Shown piece by piece: positions 29,462-38,396 of a stretch of 64,000 nt of DNA (positions are counted from its first letter, which is position 1; each line of letters begins with the position of its first letter). The notes below the pieces were generated by a model that saw nothing but the letters and a program-made list of their open reading frames with translations, was not told the origin of the DNA and ran no database searches. The translations under genes were made by a program, and so were the position numbers. This DNA is from DASRDR01 sp963812945 [NCBI: uncultured Candidatus Rokubacteria bacterium] (GTDB lineage: Bacteria > Methylomirabilota > Methylomirabilia > Rokubacteriales), in contig CAWEXD010000008.1 of NCBI GenBank assembly GCA_963812945.1, forward strand, positions 1,302,001 through 1,366,000. Direction: 5' to 3'.

Positions 29462-29555
29462 GTAGCGAAGACCCGGACCGGCATCAGCCATCCTGCGCGC
29501 TCATCTCGGACCGGCATGGCCGGACCAGGCTCAACACACGCGAAGGGAGACCCGC

Positions 29556-31910
29556 ATGACCGCTCTCAAGACCGTCCTCGCGCTCGGCGTGGCGATGGCT
29601 TTTTCCGGCACGCCGGTGGGCGCCCAGCCCGGGACGCGAGCGCTCGACCGCACCGTGCTGCCGGTGCCGGAGCCCCCGGCTCCATCCATCACCGAGCAGG
29701 ACGCCCGCAAGGCCAAGGCGCCGCCGCGGTTCGAGGTGAAGGCGCCGGCGGGGGCCCCGAACGTCGTGATCGTGCTGATCGACGACATCGGCTTCGGCCA
29801 CGCGGGCACGTTCGGCGGGCCCATCCAGACGCCGACCCTCCAGAGCCTGGCGGACGGAGGACTCCGCTACAACCGATTCCACACCACCGCCCTCTGCTCG
29901 CCCACGCGGACCGCTCTCCTGACCGGCCGGAATCACCACGTTAACAATGCGGGCGCCATCATGGAGCTGGCCACGGGCTTCCCGGGCAACACGGGGGTCC
30001 GCCCGAACAGCGTGGCGCCCCTGGCGGAGACGCTGCGCCTGAACGGCTACAGCACCGCCGCCTTCGGCAAGTACCACGAGACGGCGCCGTGGGAAGCGTC
30101 GGTCTCGGGCCCCTTTGACCGGTGGCCGACCCGCTCCGGGTTTGACAAGTTCTATGGCTTCATCGGGGGCGAGACGAACCAGTGGTCGCCCGCCGTCTAC
30201 GACGGCGTGACCCGGGTCGAGGTGCCGCACGACCCGAGCTACCACTTCACGACCGACATGACCAACCAGGCCATCGCCTGGACGCGATTCCAGCAAGCGT
30301 TGACGCCCGACAAGCCGTTCTTCATCTACTTCGCGCCCGGCGCGACCCACGCCCCACACCATGTGCCCAAGGAGTGGATCGACAAGTACAAGGGCCAGTT
30401 CGACCAGGGCTGGGACAAGCTGCGGGAGGAGACGCTCGCGCGCCAGCTGAAGCTCGGCGTCGTGCCTGCGGGCACCCGGCTGACTCCGCGCCCGGCGGAG
30501 ATCCCGGCGTGGGACGGACTGACCGCCGACCAAAAGCGTCTGTTCGCGCGCCAGATGGAGACCTTCGCGGGCTTCGGCGAGCACACGGACCACGAGGTCG
30601 GGCGTCTGGTCCAGGCCGTCCGGGACATGGGGGAGCTGGAGAACACGCTGTTCTTCTACATCGTGGGGGACAACGGGTCCAGCGCCGAAGGCGGTCCGGA
30701 CGGCAGCTACAACGAGATCCTGGCGCTGAACGGGATCGTGAGCGACGTGTCCTCGCAGCTGTCCCACATCGACGAGTGGGGCGGACCGAACACCTTCCCG
30801 CACTTCTCCATCGGCTGGGCCCACGCCGGCAACACCCCGTTCCAGTGGACCAAGCAGGTGGCGTCGCACTTCGGTGGCACGCGCAATCCGATGGTCGTCC
30901 ACTGGCCGAAGCGCGTCCAAGCCAAGGGCGGCTTGCGCTCTCAGTTCCATCACGTGATCGACGTGGCCCCGACGGTGCTCGAAGCGGCCGGGCTGCCGCA
31001 GCCGAAATCGGTCAACGGCACGACGCAGCGGCCCATGGACGGGGTCTCGATGGTGTACACCTTCGGCGATCCGAAGGCCAAGGATCGCCGCACCACGCAG
31101 TACTTCGAGATGTTCGGCAACCGCGCCATCTATCACGATGGCTGGGTCGCGGCCACGCGGCACTCGATCCCGTGGTTGATGGTCCCGAATCTTCCGCAGT
31201 TCGACCAGGACCGCTGGGAGCTCTACCACGTCGATCAGGACTTCAGCCAGGCTGACGACCTGGCCGTGAAGAATCCTGCCAAGCTCAAGGAGCTGCAAGC
31301 CCTGTTCGTCAAGGAGGCGATCCGCAACCACGTGTTCCCGCTCGACGATCGCCGCTCGGAACGCTTCGATGCCCGGATCGCAGGGCGGCCGGACCTCATG
31401 GGGCCCCGCACCTCGCTGACGCTCTACGAGGGGATGACGGGAATCACCGAGAACGCGTTCATCAACATCAAGGGGCGCTCGCACACCCTCACCGCCGACG
31501 TGACGGTGCCGCCGGCGGGCGCCGACGGGGTGATCGTCGCTCAGGCCGGACGCTTCGGCGGCTGGAGCCTCTACGTGAAGGCCGGCCAGGTGCACCATGT
31601 CTACAACTTCGGCGGGCTCCAGCGCACCGTGGTGTCATCGCCCCAGGCGCTGGCGCCGGGCCGTCATACCGTCGTGTACGAGTTCGTCTACGACGGCGGC
31701 CATCCAGGGTCCGGCGGCCTCAGCCGGCTCCGTGTGGACGGAGGCCAGGTCGTCGAGGGGCGTGTCCCGCGCACGATGCCATTCGTCTATTCCGCCGACG
31801 AGGGCGTCGATGTGGGAACCGACAACGAGACGCCGGTGACCGAGGAGTACACGGAAGGCAAGAACCGGTTCACCGGCAAGATCCACAAGGTGACCGTCGA
31901 GGTGAAGTAG
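29556..31910 (+). CDS. arylsulfatase (sulfatase family, formylglycine type)
   Basis: A 784-residue exported sulfatase. A signal peptide (ending VGAQP) is followed by the metal-binding start VVIVLIDDIGFGHAGTFGG and the sulfatase signature CSPTRTALLTGR. The Cys of C-S-P-T-R is converted to formylglycine by a separate maturase. The length and the C-terminal beta-rich extension (residues about 590-784) fit the large bacterial arylsulfatases of the AtsA/PAS type. It could release sulfate from sulfate esters. It stands alone; no maturase is visible nearby. A 94-base gap separates it from argB. Confidence 0.9.
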   Translation: MTALKTVLALGVAMAFSGTPVGAQPGTRALDRTVLPVPEPPAPSITEQDARKAKAPPRFEVKAPAGAPNVVIVLIDDIGFGHAGTFGGPIQTPTLQSLADGGLRYNRFHTTALCSPTRTALLTGRNHHVNNAGAIMELATGFPGNTGVRPNSVAPLAETLRLNGYSTAAFGKYHETAPWEASVSGPFDRWPTRSGFDKFYGFIGGETNQWSPAVYDGVTRVEVPHDPSYHFTTDMTNQAIAWTRFQQALTPDKPFFIYFAPGATHAPHHVPKEWIDKYKGQFDQGWDKLREETLARQLKLGVVPAGTRLTPRPAEIPAWDGLTADQKRLFARQMETFAGFGEHTDHEVGRLVQAVRDMGELENTLFFYIVGDNGSSAEGGPDGSYNEILALNGIVSDVSSQLSHIDEWGGPNTFPHFSIGWAHAGNTPFQWTKQVASHFGGTRNPMVVHWPKRVQAKGGLRSQFHHVIDVAPTVLEAAGLPQPKSVNGTTQRPMDGVSMVYTFGDPKAKDRRTTQYFEMFGNRAIYHDGWVAATRHSIPWLMVPNLPQFDQDRWELYHVDQDFSQADDLAVKNPAKLKELQALFVKEAIRNHVFPLDDRRSERFDARIAGRPDLMGPRTSLTLYEGMTGITENAFINIKGRSHTLTADVTVPPAGADGVIVAQAGRFGGWSLYVKAGQVHHVYNFGGLQRTVVSSPQALAPGRHTVVYEFVYDGGHPGSGGLSRLRVDGGQVVEGRVPRTMPFVYSADEGVDVGTDNETPVTEEYTEGKNRFTGKIHKVTVEVK

Positions 31911-31913
31911 ACC

Positions 31914-31973
31914 GGGACGGGGCCGCCGCCGCCAGTCAGAGCCAGGCTCTGGCGGTGGTCGCGGCCCCGTCCC
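31914..31973 (+). terminator. long nested hairpin after the arylsulfatase gene
   Basis: A perfect 13-base-pair outer stem, GGGACGGGGCCGC (31914-31926) with GCGGCCCCGTCCC (31961-31973), encloses further inverted repeats (CCGCCAG/CTGGCGG and AGAGC/GCTCT). It starts three bases after the stop codon. No T-run follows, but its size and place between convergent genes suggest a bidirectional terminator. Confidence 0.6.
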
Positions 31974-32124
31974 GTCGCCGGGGTCCCCCGGCTCTTTACA
32001 CCCGTCGACCGAGGGCCGCCGGTCGCCAGCGCTCGGTCGGATCGTACGCGCCTCGGTCGGAGATCGCGGGAGCGGTGCGCTCGACCGAGGGTCAGGGATC
32101 CCTCGGTGGCCTGGGCGACTGCCC

Positions 32125-32778
32125 CTATCTCCCCGCCTGGCTGGGGCGCGGCACGGCCCCGGTCGCCGGCACGCCCCGCCCGCTCGTGCCGGACCAGTCC
32201 GCGAGCAGGCGCTGGATGACCAGCTGGACGAGGGCGAACCCGAACCGGGGATTCTGATAGTAGAGCTGCACGACCTTGTCCTGGGTGAGGGTGAGGGCCA
32301 CCACGTCCGTCTCGCAGACCGCGCTGGTCGTCCGCTCGTGGCTCGGCGAGAAGAGGCCGATCTCGCCGATGAGCGCGCCCTTGTCGGTGAGCGTGACGGC
32401 GATCTCGGGCAGCCGCACGGAGCCCTGGCAGAGGATGTAGAGATGGGTGGCCGTGTCGCCCTGGCGGAAGAGCTCGTGCCCCGCCCGGAAGGTGCGCTTC
32501 GTCATGAAGGGGATCATCGCCTCGAACGAGAAGCCGCTGGTCGAGGCGCGCTTGATGTCCTTGATCATCTGGCGGATCTCCAGGAGACGCTTGACGTTCA
32601 GTGGCAGAAGGAGCAGGTGCAGGACGAGCACGGGGTAGATCGCGTCGAGGAACCCGTAGGCGATGAACGCGACGTTGCTCGCGATGGCGCAGTAGCGGAG
32701 GGGGATCATCGTCTTCATGTAGAACGTGGTCAGGACCAGGCCCGACGCGACGTACCCGACGACTTCCAGCCAGCTCAT
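32125..32778 (-). CDS. Popeye-like membrane protein with a cyclic-nucleotide-binding domain
   Basis: A 217-residue protein with three N-terminal hydrophobic helices (about residues 5-75) and a C-terminal cyclic-nucleotide-binding domain (about 85-200). Its phosphate-binding cassette reads GEIGLFSPSHERTTSAV, with the conserved Glu and Arg that bind cAMP or cGMP. There is no DNA-binding domain, so it is not a Crp regulator. The layout of three helices then a CNB domain resembles Popeye-domain proteins. A class III nucleotide cyclase is encoded at 54.6 kb. Function unknown. Confidence 0.7.
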   Translation of the reverse strand: MSWLEVVGYVASGLVLTTFYMKTMIPLRYCAIASNVAFIAYGFLDAIYPVLVLHLLLLPLNVKRLLEIRQMIKDIKRASTSGFSFEAMIPFMTKRTFRAGHELFRQGDTATHLYILCQGSVRLPEIAVTLTDKGALIGEIGLFSPSHERTTSAVCETDVVALTLTQDKVVQLYYQNPRFGFALVQLVIQRLLADWSGTSGRGVPATGAVPRPSQAGR

Positions 32779-33032
32779 GTCTCCCTCCCGTCAGCCGGGC
32801 CGGGCAATCGCTCGCGCGACAGCGTGTCGCGGACACCCAGGGGATTCCGGCATGATCCGACACAGGACCGAGCAAGAGCGATGCCCGTGCCAAGGCGGCC
32901 ATATGCCGCGGATGTGCCAGGATTCTCGCGATGAGCGCGGTCGGGGTCTGGGCTCTCGACCACCACCACCACCGCGGTGGGCACCGCGAACGGCCGAAAG
33001 GCGTTCTCAGACTTGAGGAATGCGTGCGGCGC

Positions 33033-33395
33033 TCAGCCCCGGGTGACGTGCGCGGCGACCGCGAGCCACCGGCCGTCGCGGCGCGCCCAGATGTCCGTGT
33101 AGCGACCCGAGGCCGCCCGGCCCTCGGCGGTCGTGTAGGTGGTGCGAGCGTGGATGACGGCCACGTCCCCGAAGATGCGGATCACCACGTCGCGCGGCTC
33201 GAGGCCCGAGACCGTCGCCGGCCGCGCGATCTGCGCGAGAAACCCGTCCCGGTCGACGATCGAGCCGTCCGGGTTGCTGTTCAGGAAGTCCTCGGCGAGG
33301 ATCTCGCGGAACCGGCGGACGTCGGAGGCCTGGACCGCGCGGACGTACTCCCGGTTGAGCTGGTGGAGCGCCTCGAGGTCGGAGGGGGTCGTCAT
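33033..33395 (-). CDS. SnoaL/NTF2-like family protein
   Basis: A 120-residue single-domain protein with the NTF2-like cone fold pattern: LHQLNREYVRAVQASDVRRF at the start, then FLNSNPDGSIVDRDGFLAQI, an IFGDVAVIHARTTYTT strand and the closing YTDIWARRDGRWLAVAAHVT. Such proteins are scavenging or isomerase-like enzymes or ligand binders. No substrate can be inferred. The 254 bases between it and the upstream Popeye-like gene contain no convincing feature. Confidence 0.7.
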   Translation of the reverse strand: MTTPSDLEALHQLNREYVRAVQASDVRRFREILAEDFLNSNPDGSIVDRDGFLAQIARPATVSGLEPRDVVIRIFGDVAVIHARTTYTTAEGRAASGRYTDIWARRDGRWLAVAAHVTRG

Positions 33396-33490
33396 GGCGC
33401 CGCGTCTCCTTGATCGATTCGTGGTTCGGGGACCGGCCCCGGTGGCCCCGAGTGTACCTCCGCGTCGGGATGCTCCCGGCGGCCCGGTTT

Positions 33491-33499
33491 TGGTACAAT
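33491..33499 (+). promoter_or_regulatory. extended -10 promoter of the arginine operon
   Basis: TGG-TACAAT (33491-33499) fits an extended -10 element (TGn plus TACAAT). No clear -35 lies 17 bases upstream, as is usual for this promoter class. Transcription would begin near 33506, leaving a leader of about 185 bases before argD that contains an Arg-rich small reading frame and a GC-rich hairpin. Confidence 0.5.
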
Positions 33500-33508
33500 A
33501 CCGCCGCT

Positions 33509-33625
33509 ATGCTTCCGTCTCTCCTCCGGATGAGGCCAGGCCCCGGGGTGCGGGCGCGCGCTGCGCGCCGCCGCCTTCCCGGGGCTCCCGACGTGGACCG
33601 GGCCGCCGCCCGTTTCGATCCGTAG
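33509..33625 (+). other. possible Arg-rich leader peptide upstream of argD
   Basis: A 38-codon frame starts at ATG 33509, a few bases after the predicted transcription start, and ends TAG at 33625, 64 bases before argD. It holds ten Arg codons, with the cluster VRARAARRR over the GC-rich hairpin region around 33550-33575. A leader rich in the end-product amino acid is how ribosome-mediated attenuation works. However, GC-rich DNA yields Arg-rich frames by chance, and no strong ribosome site precedes it. The leader otherwise shows nothing recognised. Confidence 0.25.
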
Positions 33626-33689
33626 GCAAGCGGCCCCGCTGGCGTCTCCCTTCGAACCCACGCGGCGAACACCGCTTCCGGAGGCCTCG

Positions 33690-34892
33690 ATGAGCCAGGA
33701 CACGAAGACCCTTCTCGAGTGGAGCAACAAGTACCTGTTCCAGAACTACGGCCGGGCGCCGCTCTGCCTCATCCGCGGCGAAGGGGCCCGCGTCTGGGAC
33801 ACCGACGGCAAGGAGTACCTCGACTTCGTCGGCGGGATCGCGGTCGACGCGCTGGGCCACTCGCACCCGAAGATCGTCGGCGCGATCCGGGAGCAGGCGA
33901 CGGCGCTCCTTCAGGTGTCGAACCTCTACCAGATCCCGTCGCAGATCCACCTGGCGAAGCTCCTGGTCGACCACTCGTTCGCGGACCGCGCCTTCTTCTG
34001 CAACTCCGGCACCGAGGCGAACGAGGCGGCGATCAAGCTCGCGCGGAAGTACGCGAAGGAGACGCGGGCGACCGACGTGGTCGACATCATCACCATGCGG
34101 GGCGCGTTCCACGGCCGGACGCTCGGGGCGCTCTCGGCGACGCCCACCGAGAAGTACCAGCACGGCTTCGAGCCCCTCGTGCCTGGGTTCAAGTACGTGG
34201 CGTTCGGCGACGTGAAGGCGGCGGAGCGCGCGGTCGACAACCGCACGGCGGCGATCCTCGTCGAGCCGATCCAGGGCGAGGGCGGGGTCAACGTCGCGCC
34301 GGACGGCTATCTGGCGGCGCTCCGCCGGCTGTGCGACGACGTCGGCGCGCTCCTCATGTTCGACGAGATCCAGACGGGCATGGGGCGGACCGGCCGCCTC
34401 TGGGGATACCAGAACTGGGGCGTGGAGCCCGACGTGATGACGCTCGCGAAGGCGCTGGCCAGCGGCATCCCGATCGGCGCGATGGTCGCCCGGGAGGCAT
34501 GCGCCAAGGTGCTGATCGCCGGCACCCACGGCACGACCTTCGGCGGCAACCCCTTCGCGACCACGGTCGGCGTCGCGACCTTCACCACGATGCTCGAGGA
34601 CCGGCTGCCCGAGCGCGCGGAGCGGGTCGGGACGCACCTGATGGGGCGGCTCCGCGCCCTGGCGGCCACGCTGCCGGCGATCCGCGAGGTCCGCGGCAAG
34701 GGCCTCCTCATCGGCATCGAGGTGGACCGTCTGGCGGGCCCCATCGTCGACGGGTGCCGCGACCGGGGGCTCCTCATCCTGACCGCGGGCGAGAAGATCC
34801 TCCGCATGACCCCGCCTCTCATCATCGACGAGGGTGACGCCGACCGCGCGGTGGCGATCGTGGGGGACGCCCTCCGACAGGCCAAGCCGTGA
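33690..34892 (+). CDS. argD: acetylornithine aminotransferase
   Basis: A 400-residue class III PLP aminotransferase. It opens VWDTDGKEYLDFVGGIAV, contains FCNSGTEANEAAIKLAR (phosphate site), FHGRTLGALSAT, MFDEIQTGMGRTG (PLP-ring Asp), and the Schiff-base Lys in TLAKALASGIPIGAM, then HGTTFGGNPFA. It is the fourth step of arginine synthesis and may also act in lysine synthesis. It is preceded by GGAGG at good spacing and its stop overlaps the argF GTG. Confidence 0.93.
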   Translation: MSQDTKTLLEWSNKYLFQNYGRAPLCLIRGEGARVWDTDGKEYLDFVGGIAVDALGHSHPKIVGAIREQATALLQVSNLYQIPSQIHLAKLLVDHSFADRAFFCNSGTEANEAAIKLARKYAKETRATDVVDIITMRGAFHGRTLGALSATPTEKYQHGFEPLVPGFKYVAFGDVKAAERAVDNRTAAILVEPIQGEGGVNVAPDGYLAALRRLCDDVGALLMFDEIQTGMGRTGRLWGYQNWGVEPDVMTLAKALASGIPIGAMVAREACAKVLIAGTHGTTFGGNPFATTVGVATFTTMLEDRLPERAERVGTHLMGRLRALAATLPAIREVRGKGLLIGIEVDRLAGPIVDGCRDRGLLILTAGEKILRMTPPLIIDEGDADRAVAIVGDALRQAKP

Positions 34893-35800
34893 AGCGGCTG
34901 CTGTCGATCACGGACCTCTCGGCGGAGGAGGTCGAGGACCTCTTCCGCGTCGCGGCCGAGTGGAAGGCCCGGGCGAAGGCGCGCGACGTCCGGACACCGC
35001 TGGCCGGGCACTCGCTGGCGCTCGTGTTCGAGAAGCCGTCCCTCCGGACCCGCGTGACCTTCGAGGTCGGCATGGCCCAGCTCGGGGGGGCCTCGGTCTA
35101 TCTCGCGGGGCAGGAGATCGGGCTGGGGACGCGGGAGTCGATCCCGGACGTCGCCAGGAACCTCGGGCGGTGGGTGGACGTGATCGCGGCCCGCACCTTC
35201 GCCCAGGCGACCCTGGACGAGCTGGCGCGGCACGCGGGCATCCCGGTGGTGAACGCGCTGTCCGATCAGGAGCACCCGTGCCAGGCGCTCGCCGATTTCT
35301 TCACCCTCTGGGAGCGTGACCGCGACCTCCGGCGTCTGCGCCTGGCCTGGATCGGCGACGGCAACAACGTCTGCCATTCGCTCATCCTGCTGGCCAGTCT
35401 TCTCGGCACGGAGATGGTCGTGGCCACGCCGCCCGGGTTCGAGCCGGCGGCGCGCGTGCTCGAGACCGCCCGGGCGTGGGGCGGGCGGATCGCCGTGACC
35501 GAGGACGTCCGCGAGGCGGCCACCGGGGCGGACGCGATCTACACCGACACGTGGATCAGCATGGGGCAGGAGGGCGAGCGCGTACGCAGGCTCGAGGCCT
35601 TCGGGCGCTACCAGGTCAACGAGCGCGTCCTGGCCTTCGCGCGGCCGGGCGCGTTGGTCATGCACTGCCTTCCCGCGCATCGCGGCGAGGAGATCACCGA
35701 CGCCGTCCTCGACGGGCCGCAGAGCGTGGTGCTCGACCAGTCGGAGAACCGGCTCCACGTCCAGAAGGCCGTCCTCCTCCGGCTCCTCGGGAAAGGCTAG
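34889..35800 (+). CDS. argF: ornithine carbamoyltransferase
   Basis: A 303-residue transcarbamylase converting ornithine and carbamoyl phosphate to citrulline. The carbamoyl-phosphate loop is EKPSLRTRVTFEVG near residues 49-62, the HPCQALADF-type block reads EHPCQALADFFT, and the ornithine-side motif is MHCLPAHRGEEIT. The GTG 34889 overlaps the argD stop. Length matches the anabolic enzymes. Confidence 0.94.
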   Translation: MKRLLSITDLSAEEVEDLFRVAAEWKARAKARDVRTPLAGHSLALVFEKPSLRTRVTFEVGMAQLGGASVYLAGQEIGLGTRESIPDVARNLGRWVDVIAARTFAQATLDELARHAGIPVVNALSDQEHPCQALADFFTLWERDRDLRRLRLAWIGDGNNVCHSLILLASLLGTEMVVATPPGFEPAARVLETARAWGGRIAVTEDVREAATGADAIYTDTWISMGQEGERVRRLEAFGRYQVNERVLAFARPGALVMHCLPAHRGEEITDAVLDGPQSVVLDQSENRLHVQKAVLLRLLGKG

Positions 35801-35812
35801 CGCCGGGAGACC

Positions 35813-37027
35813 ATGAGCCAGCCGAAGAAGATCGTCCTCGCGTACTCGGGCGGCCTGGACACCTCGGTGATCCTGGCCTGGCTCAAGGAGACGTACGGCG
35901 CCGAGATCGTCGCCTACACGGCCGACCTCGGCCAGGCCGAGGAGCTGATCCCGGTCCGCGAGAAGGCCATGCGGACCGGCGCCAGCTCGGTCCACATCCT
36001 CGATCTCCGGGAGGAGTTCGTCCGCGACTTCGTGTTTCCGGTGCTGCGGGCCAACGCCACCTACGAGGCGGGGTACCTCCTGGGCACCTCGTTCGCCCGC
36101 CCGCTCATCGCCAAGGCGCAGGTGGCCGTCGCCCGCGCCGAGGGAGCGGACGCCGTCGCCCACGGGGCCACGGGGAAGGGCAACGACCAGGTGCGCTTCG
36201 AGCTCACCTACGCCGCCCTGGCCCCCGAGCTCCAGGTCATCGCCCCCTGGCGCGACTGGGACCTCCGCTCGCGGACGGACCTCATGGCCTACGCCGAGCG
36301 CCACGGGATCCCGGTGCCGACGACGCCGGCGCGGCCATACTCGATGGACCGGAACCTCTTCCACATCTCCTACGAGGGCGGCGTCCTCGAGGACCCCTGG
36401 GCCGAGCCCCCGGAGAAGATGTTCCTCCTCACCCGCTCGCCGGAGGAGGCGCCGGACTTCCCCACGGCGGTCGAGATCGAGTTCGAGGCCGGTAACCCGG
36501 TGGCGGTGGACGGCCAGCGGCTCGGCCCGGTGGCGCTCCTCGAGCGCCTGAACCGCCTCGGCGGGGAGAACGGGGTCGGGCGGATCGACCTCGTGGAGAA
36601 CCGCTACGTCGGCATGAAGTCCCGCGGCGTGTACGAGACGCCGGGCGGGACCATCCTGCACGCGGCCCACCGGGCGCTCGAGTCGATCACGCTGGACCGG
36701 GAGCTCCTCCACCTCCGCGACTCGCTGGTGCCGCGGTACGCGGAGATGGTGTACTACGGCTTCTGGTACGCCCCCGAGCGGGAGTCGCTCCAGACCCTCA
36801 TGGATCATGTCCAGCGGGACGTGACCGGAACGGTTCGCCTCAAGCTCTACAAGGGGAACGTCACCGTGGCGGGACGGCGCTCGCCCCGCTCGCTCTACCG
36901 GCAGGACGTGGTGACCTTCGAGGCCGACTCCGTCTACCGCCAGAAGGACGCGGAGGGGTTCATCCGCCTGAACGCCCTCCGGCTCAGGATCCGCGCGCTC
37001 CGCGATCGGGCCGCCGGGTCCTCGTGA
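35813..37027 (+). CDS. argG: argininosuccinate synthase
   Basis: A 404-residue enzyme joining citrulline and aspartate. The ATP-binding [12 protein letters not shown] begins at about residue 9, and [11 protein letters not shown] and [15 protein letters not shown] are intact. It follows argF by 12 bases with a gggAGA-type ribosome site and its stop overlaps the comB GTG. No argH follows in this operon. Confidence 0.95.
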   Translation: MSQPKKIVLAYSGGLDTSVILAWLKETYGAEIVAYTADLGQAEELIPVREKAMRTGASSVHILDLREEFVRDFVFPVLRANATYEAGYLLGTSFARPLIAKAQVAVARAEGADAVAHGATGKGNDQVRFELTYAALAPELQVIAPWRDWDLRSRTDLMAYAERHGIPVPTTPARPYSMDRNLFHISYEGGVLEDPWAEPPEKMFLLTRSPEEAPDFPTAVEIEFEAGNPVAVDGQRLGPVALLERLNRLGGENGVGRIDLVENRYVGMKSRGVYETPGGTILHAAHRALESITLDRELLHLRDSLVPRYAEMVYYGFWYAPERESLQTLMDHVQRDVTGTVRLKLYKGNVTVAGRRSPRSLYRQDVVTFEADSVYRQKDAEGFIRLNALRLRIRALRDRAAGSS

Positions 37028-37806
37028 TCGACGTCGCCCTCACGCTCGAGGAGGTGCGCGGGATGCCGCTCGCCGGCGTCACCGCCGTGGTCCTCGACGT
37101 GGTCCGGGCCTCGACCACGATCGTGGCGGCCCTCGCCGGCGGGGCGCGGGCGGTCGTGCCGGTGGCCACGCCCGACGACGCGCGGGAGCGTAGCCGCGGG
37201 TGGGCGCCCGGAACGGCGCTCGTGGGTGGCGAGCGGGGCGGCGCGCCGCCGCCCGGATTCGAGTGCGGCAACTCCCCGGCCGAGTACTCGCCCGAGCGCG
37301 TCCGGGGGCGCACGGTCGTGTTCACCACCACCAACGGCACGCGCGCCCTCCTCGCCCTCGACGGGGCGCGGCGGGTCGGAGTTGGCGGCTTCGTCAACGC
37401 CGCCGCGGTGACCCGCTGGGTGGCGAGCGAGCCCGGGGACGTGCTGCTGGTGTGCGCCGGGGAGCGGGGGCGGTTCTGCCTGGAGGACGCGGTCTGCGCC
37501 GGGCTCCTGGTCTCCCGGCTCGAGGGCGCCGACCGGACGCTCACGGACGCGGCGCGGGCCGCGCGGGCTCTCTGGGATCGCTACGCCATGGACCTTCACG
37601 CGATGCTGGCCGACGCCACGTGGGCGCAGGCGCTGGTGGCCCAGGGGCGCGGGTCGGACCTTCCCCTCTGCGTGACCCTCGACGTCCACGACGTGGTGCC
37701 GGTGCTCCGCGACGGGGCCCTGGTGGCGAGCGAGCGTAACTTGACCCCTCTCGGGGCGCCCCTCCATAATGATGCCGTGCGACGCGCGTCCGGTGGCGAA
37801 GCGTGA
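37024..37806 (+). CDS. comB: 2-phosphosulfolactate phosphatase family protein (ComB-like)
   Basis: A 260-residue ComB-family phosphatase, Mg-dependent, recognisable by [13 protein letters not shown], the [17 protein letters not shown] block, TTNGTRALL and [12 protein letters not shown]. In methanogens ComB makes sulfolactate for coenzyme M. Many bacteria without coenzyme M carry homologues of unsettled role. Here it is translationally coupled both to argG (GTGA overlap) and to pgsA, which gives no metabolic hint. A broader phosphatase role is possible. Confidence 0.8.
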   Translation: MIDVALTLEEVRGMPLAGVTAVVLDVVRASTTIVAALAGGARAVVPVATPDDARERSRGWAPGTALVGGERGGAPPPGFECGNSPAEYSPERVRGRTVVFTTTNGTRALLALDGARRVGVGGFVNAAAVTRWVASEPGDVLLVCAGERGRFCLEDAVCAGLLVSRLEGADRTLTDAARAARALWDRYAMDLHAMLADATWAQALVAQGRGSDLPLCVTLDVHDVVPVLRDGALVASERNLTPLGAPLHNDAVRRASGGEA

Positions 37807-38396
37807 ACCTGCCGACGCAGCTCACGGTCGGGCGGATCTGTCTCGTCCCCCTCGTCGTCGTCTTCCTCATCTCCAACGAGTCGATTCACGCCCTGGTGGC
37901 CGCGGTGCTGTTCGCCGGAGCCGCCTTGACCGACTGGCTCGACGGGCTGATCGCCCGGCGGCGCGGCCAGGTCACGACGCTCGGCAAGCTCCTCGACCCG
38001 GTAGCCGACAAGGTGCTGGTCTCGGCCGCGCTCATCTCGCTCGTCCAGCTCGGCACGATCGAGGCCTGGATGGTGGTGATCATGATCGGGCGGGAGTTCG
38101 CGGTGACCGGGCTCCGGAGCGTCTCGGCCGCGCAGGGGATGGTGATCGAAGCGTCGGATCTCGCCAAGTACAAGACCTTCGCCCAGTACCTCGCCGTGAT
38201 CCTCCTGATCCTCGAGCGCAGCATCCCGTCCGGGCTCGAGTCCGACTTCGTGTACCTCTCGCGCGGGGCGCTCTGGGCCGCGCTCATCCTGACGATCTTC
38301 TCGGGGATCGACTACTTCGTCCGCTTCTACCGCGCCTCCGACGTGCGAACCTCGGACGTGGACAGCCTCGCCCGGGGAGACGATCGCTGGCGCTGA
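37803..38396 (+). CDS. pgsA: CDP-diacylglycerol-glycerol-3-phosphate 3-phosphatidyltransferase
   Basis: A 197-residue CDP-alcohol phosphatidyltransferase with the catalytic motif DG-x2-AR-x8-G-x3-D-x3-D visible as DGLIARRRGQVTTLGKLLD and following residues (about 43-65). There are several transmembrane helices. It makes phosphatidylglycerol phosphate. GTG 37803 overlaps the comB stop, and its end overlaps plsY by ten bases, so membrane-lipid genes are grouped here. Confidence 0.9.
   Translation: MNLPTQLTVGRICLVPLVVVFLISNESIHALVAAVLFAGAALTDWLDGLIARRRGQVTTLGKLLDPVADKVLVSAALISLVQLGTIEAWMVVIMIGREFAVTGLRSVSAAQGMVIEASDLAKYKTFAQYLAVILLILERSIPSGLESDFVYLSRGALWAALILTIFSGIDYFVRFYRASDVRTSDVDSLARGDDRWR

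Noticed and set aside
33500-33689. T-box or arginine riboswitch in the argD leader
   Set aside because: No T-box sequence or known riboswitch core was found; only a GC hairpin and an Arg-rich frame are present.
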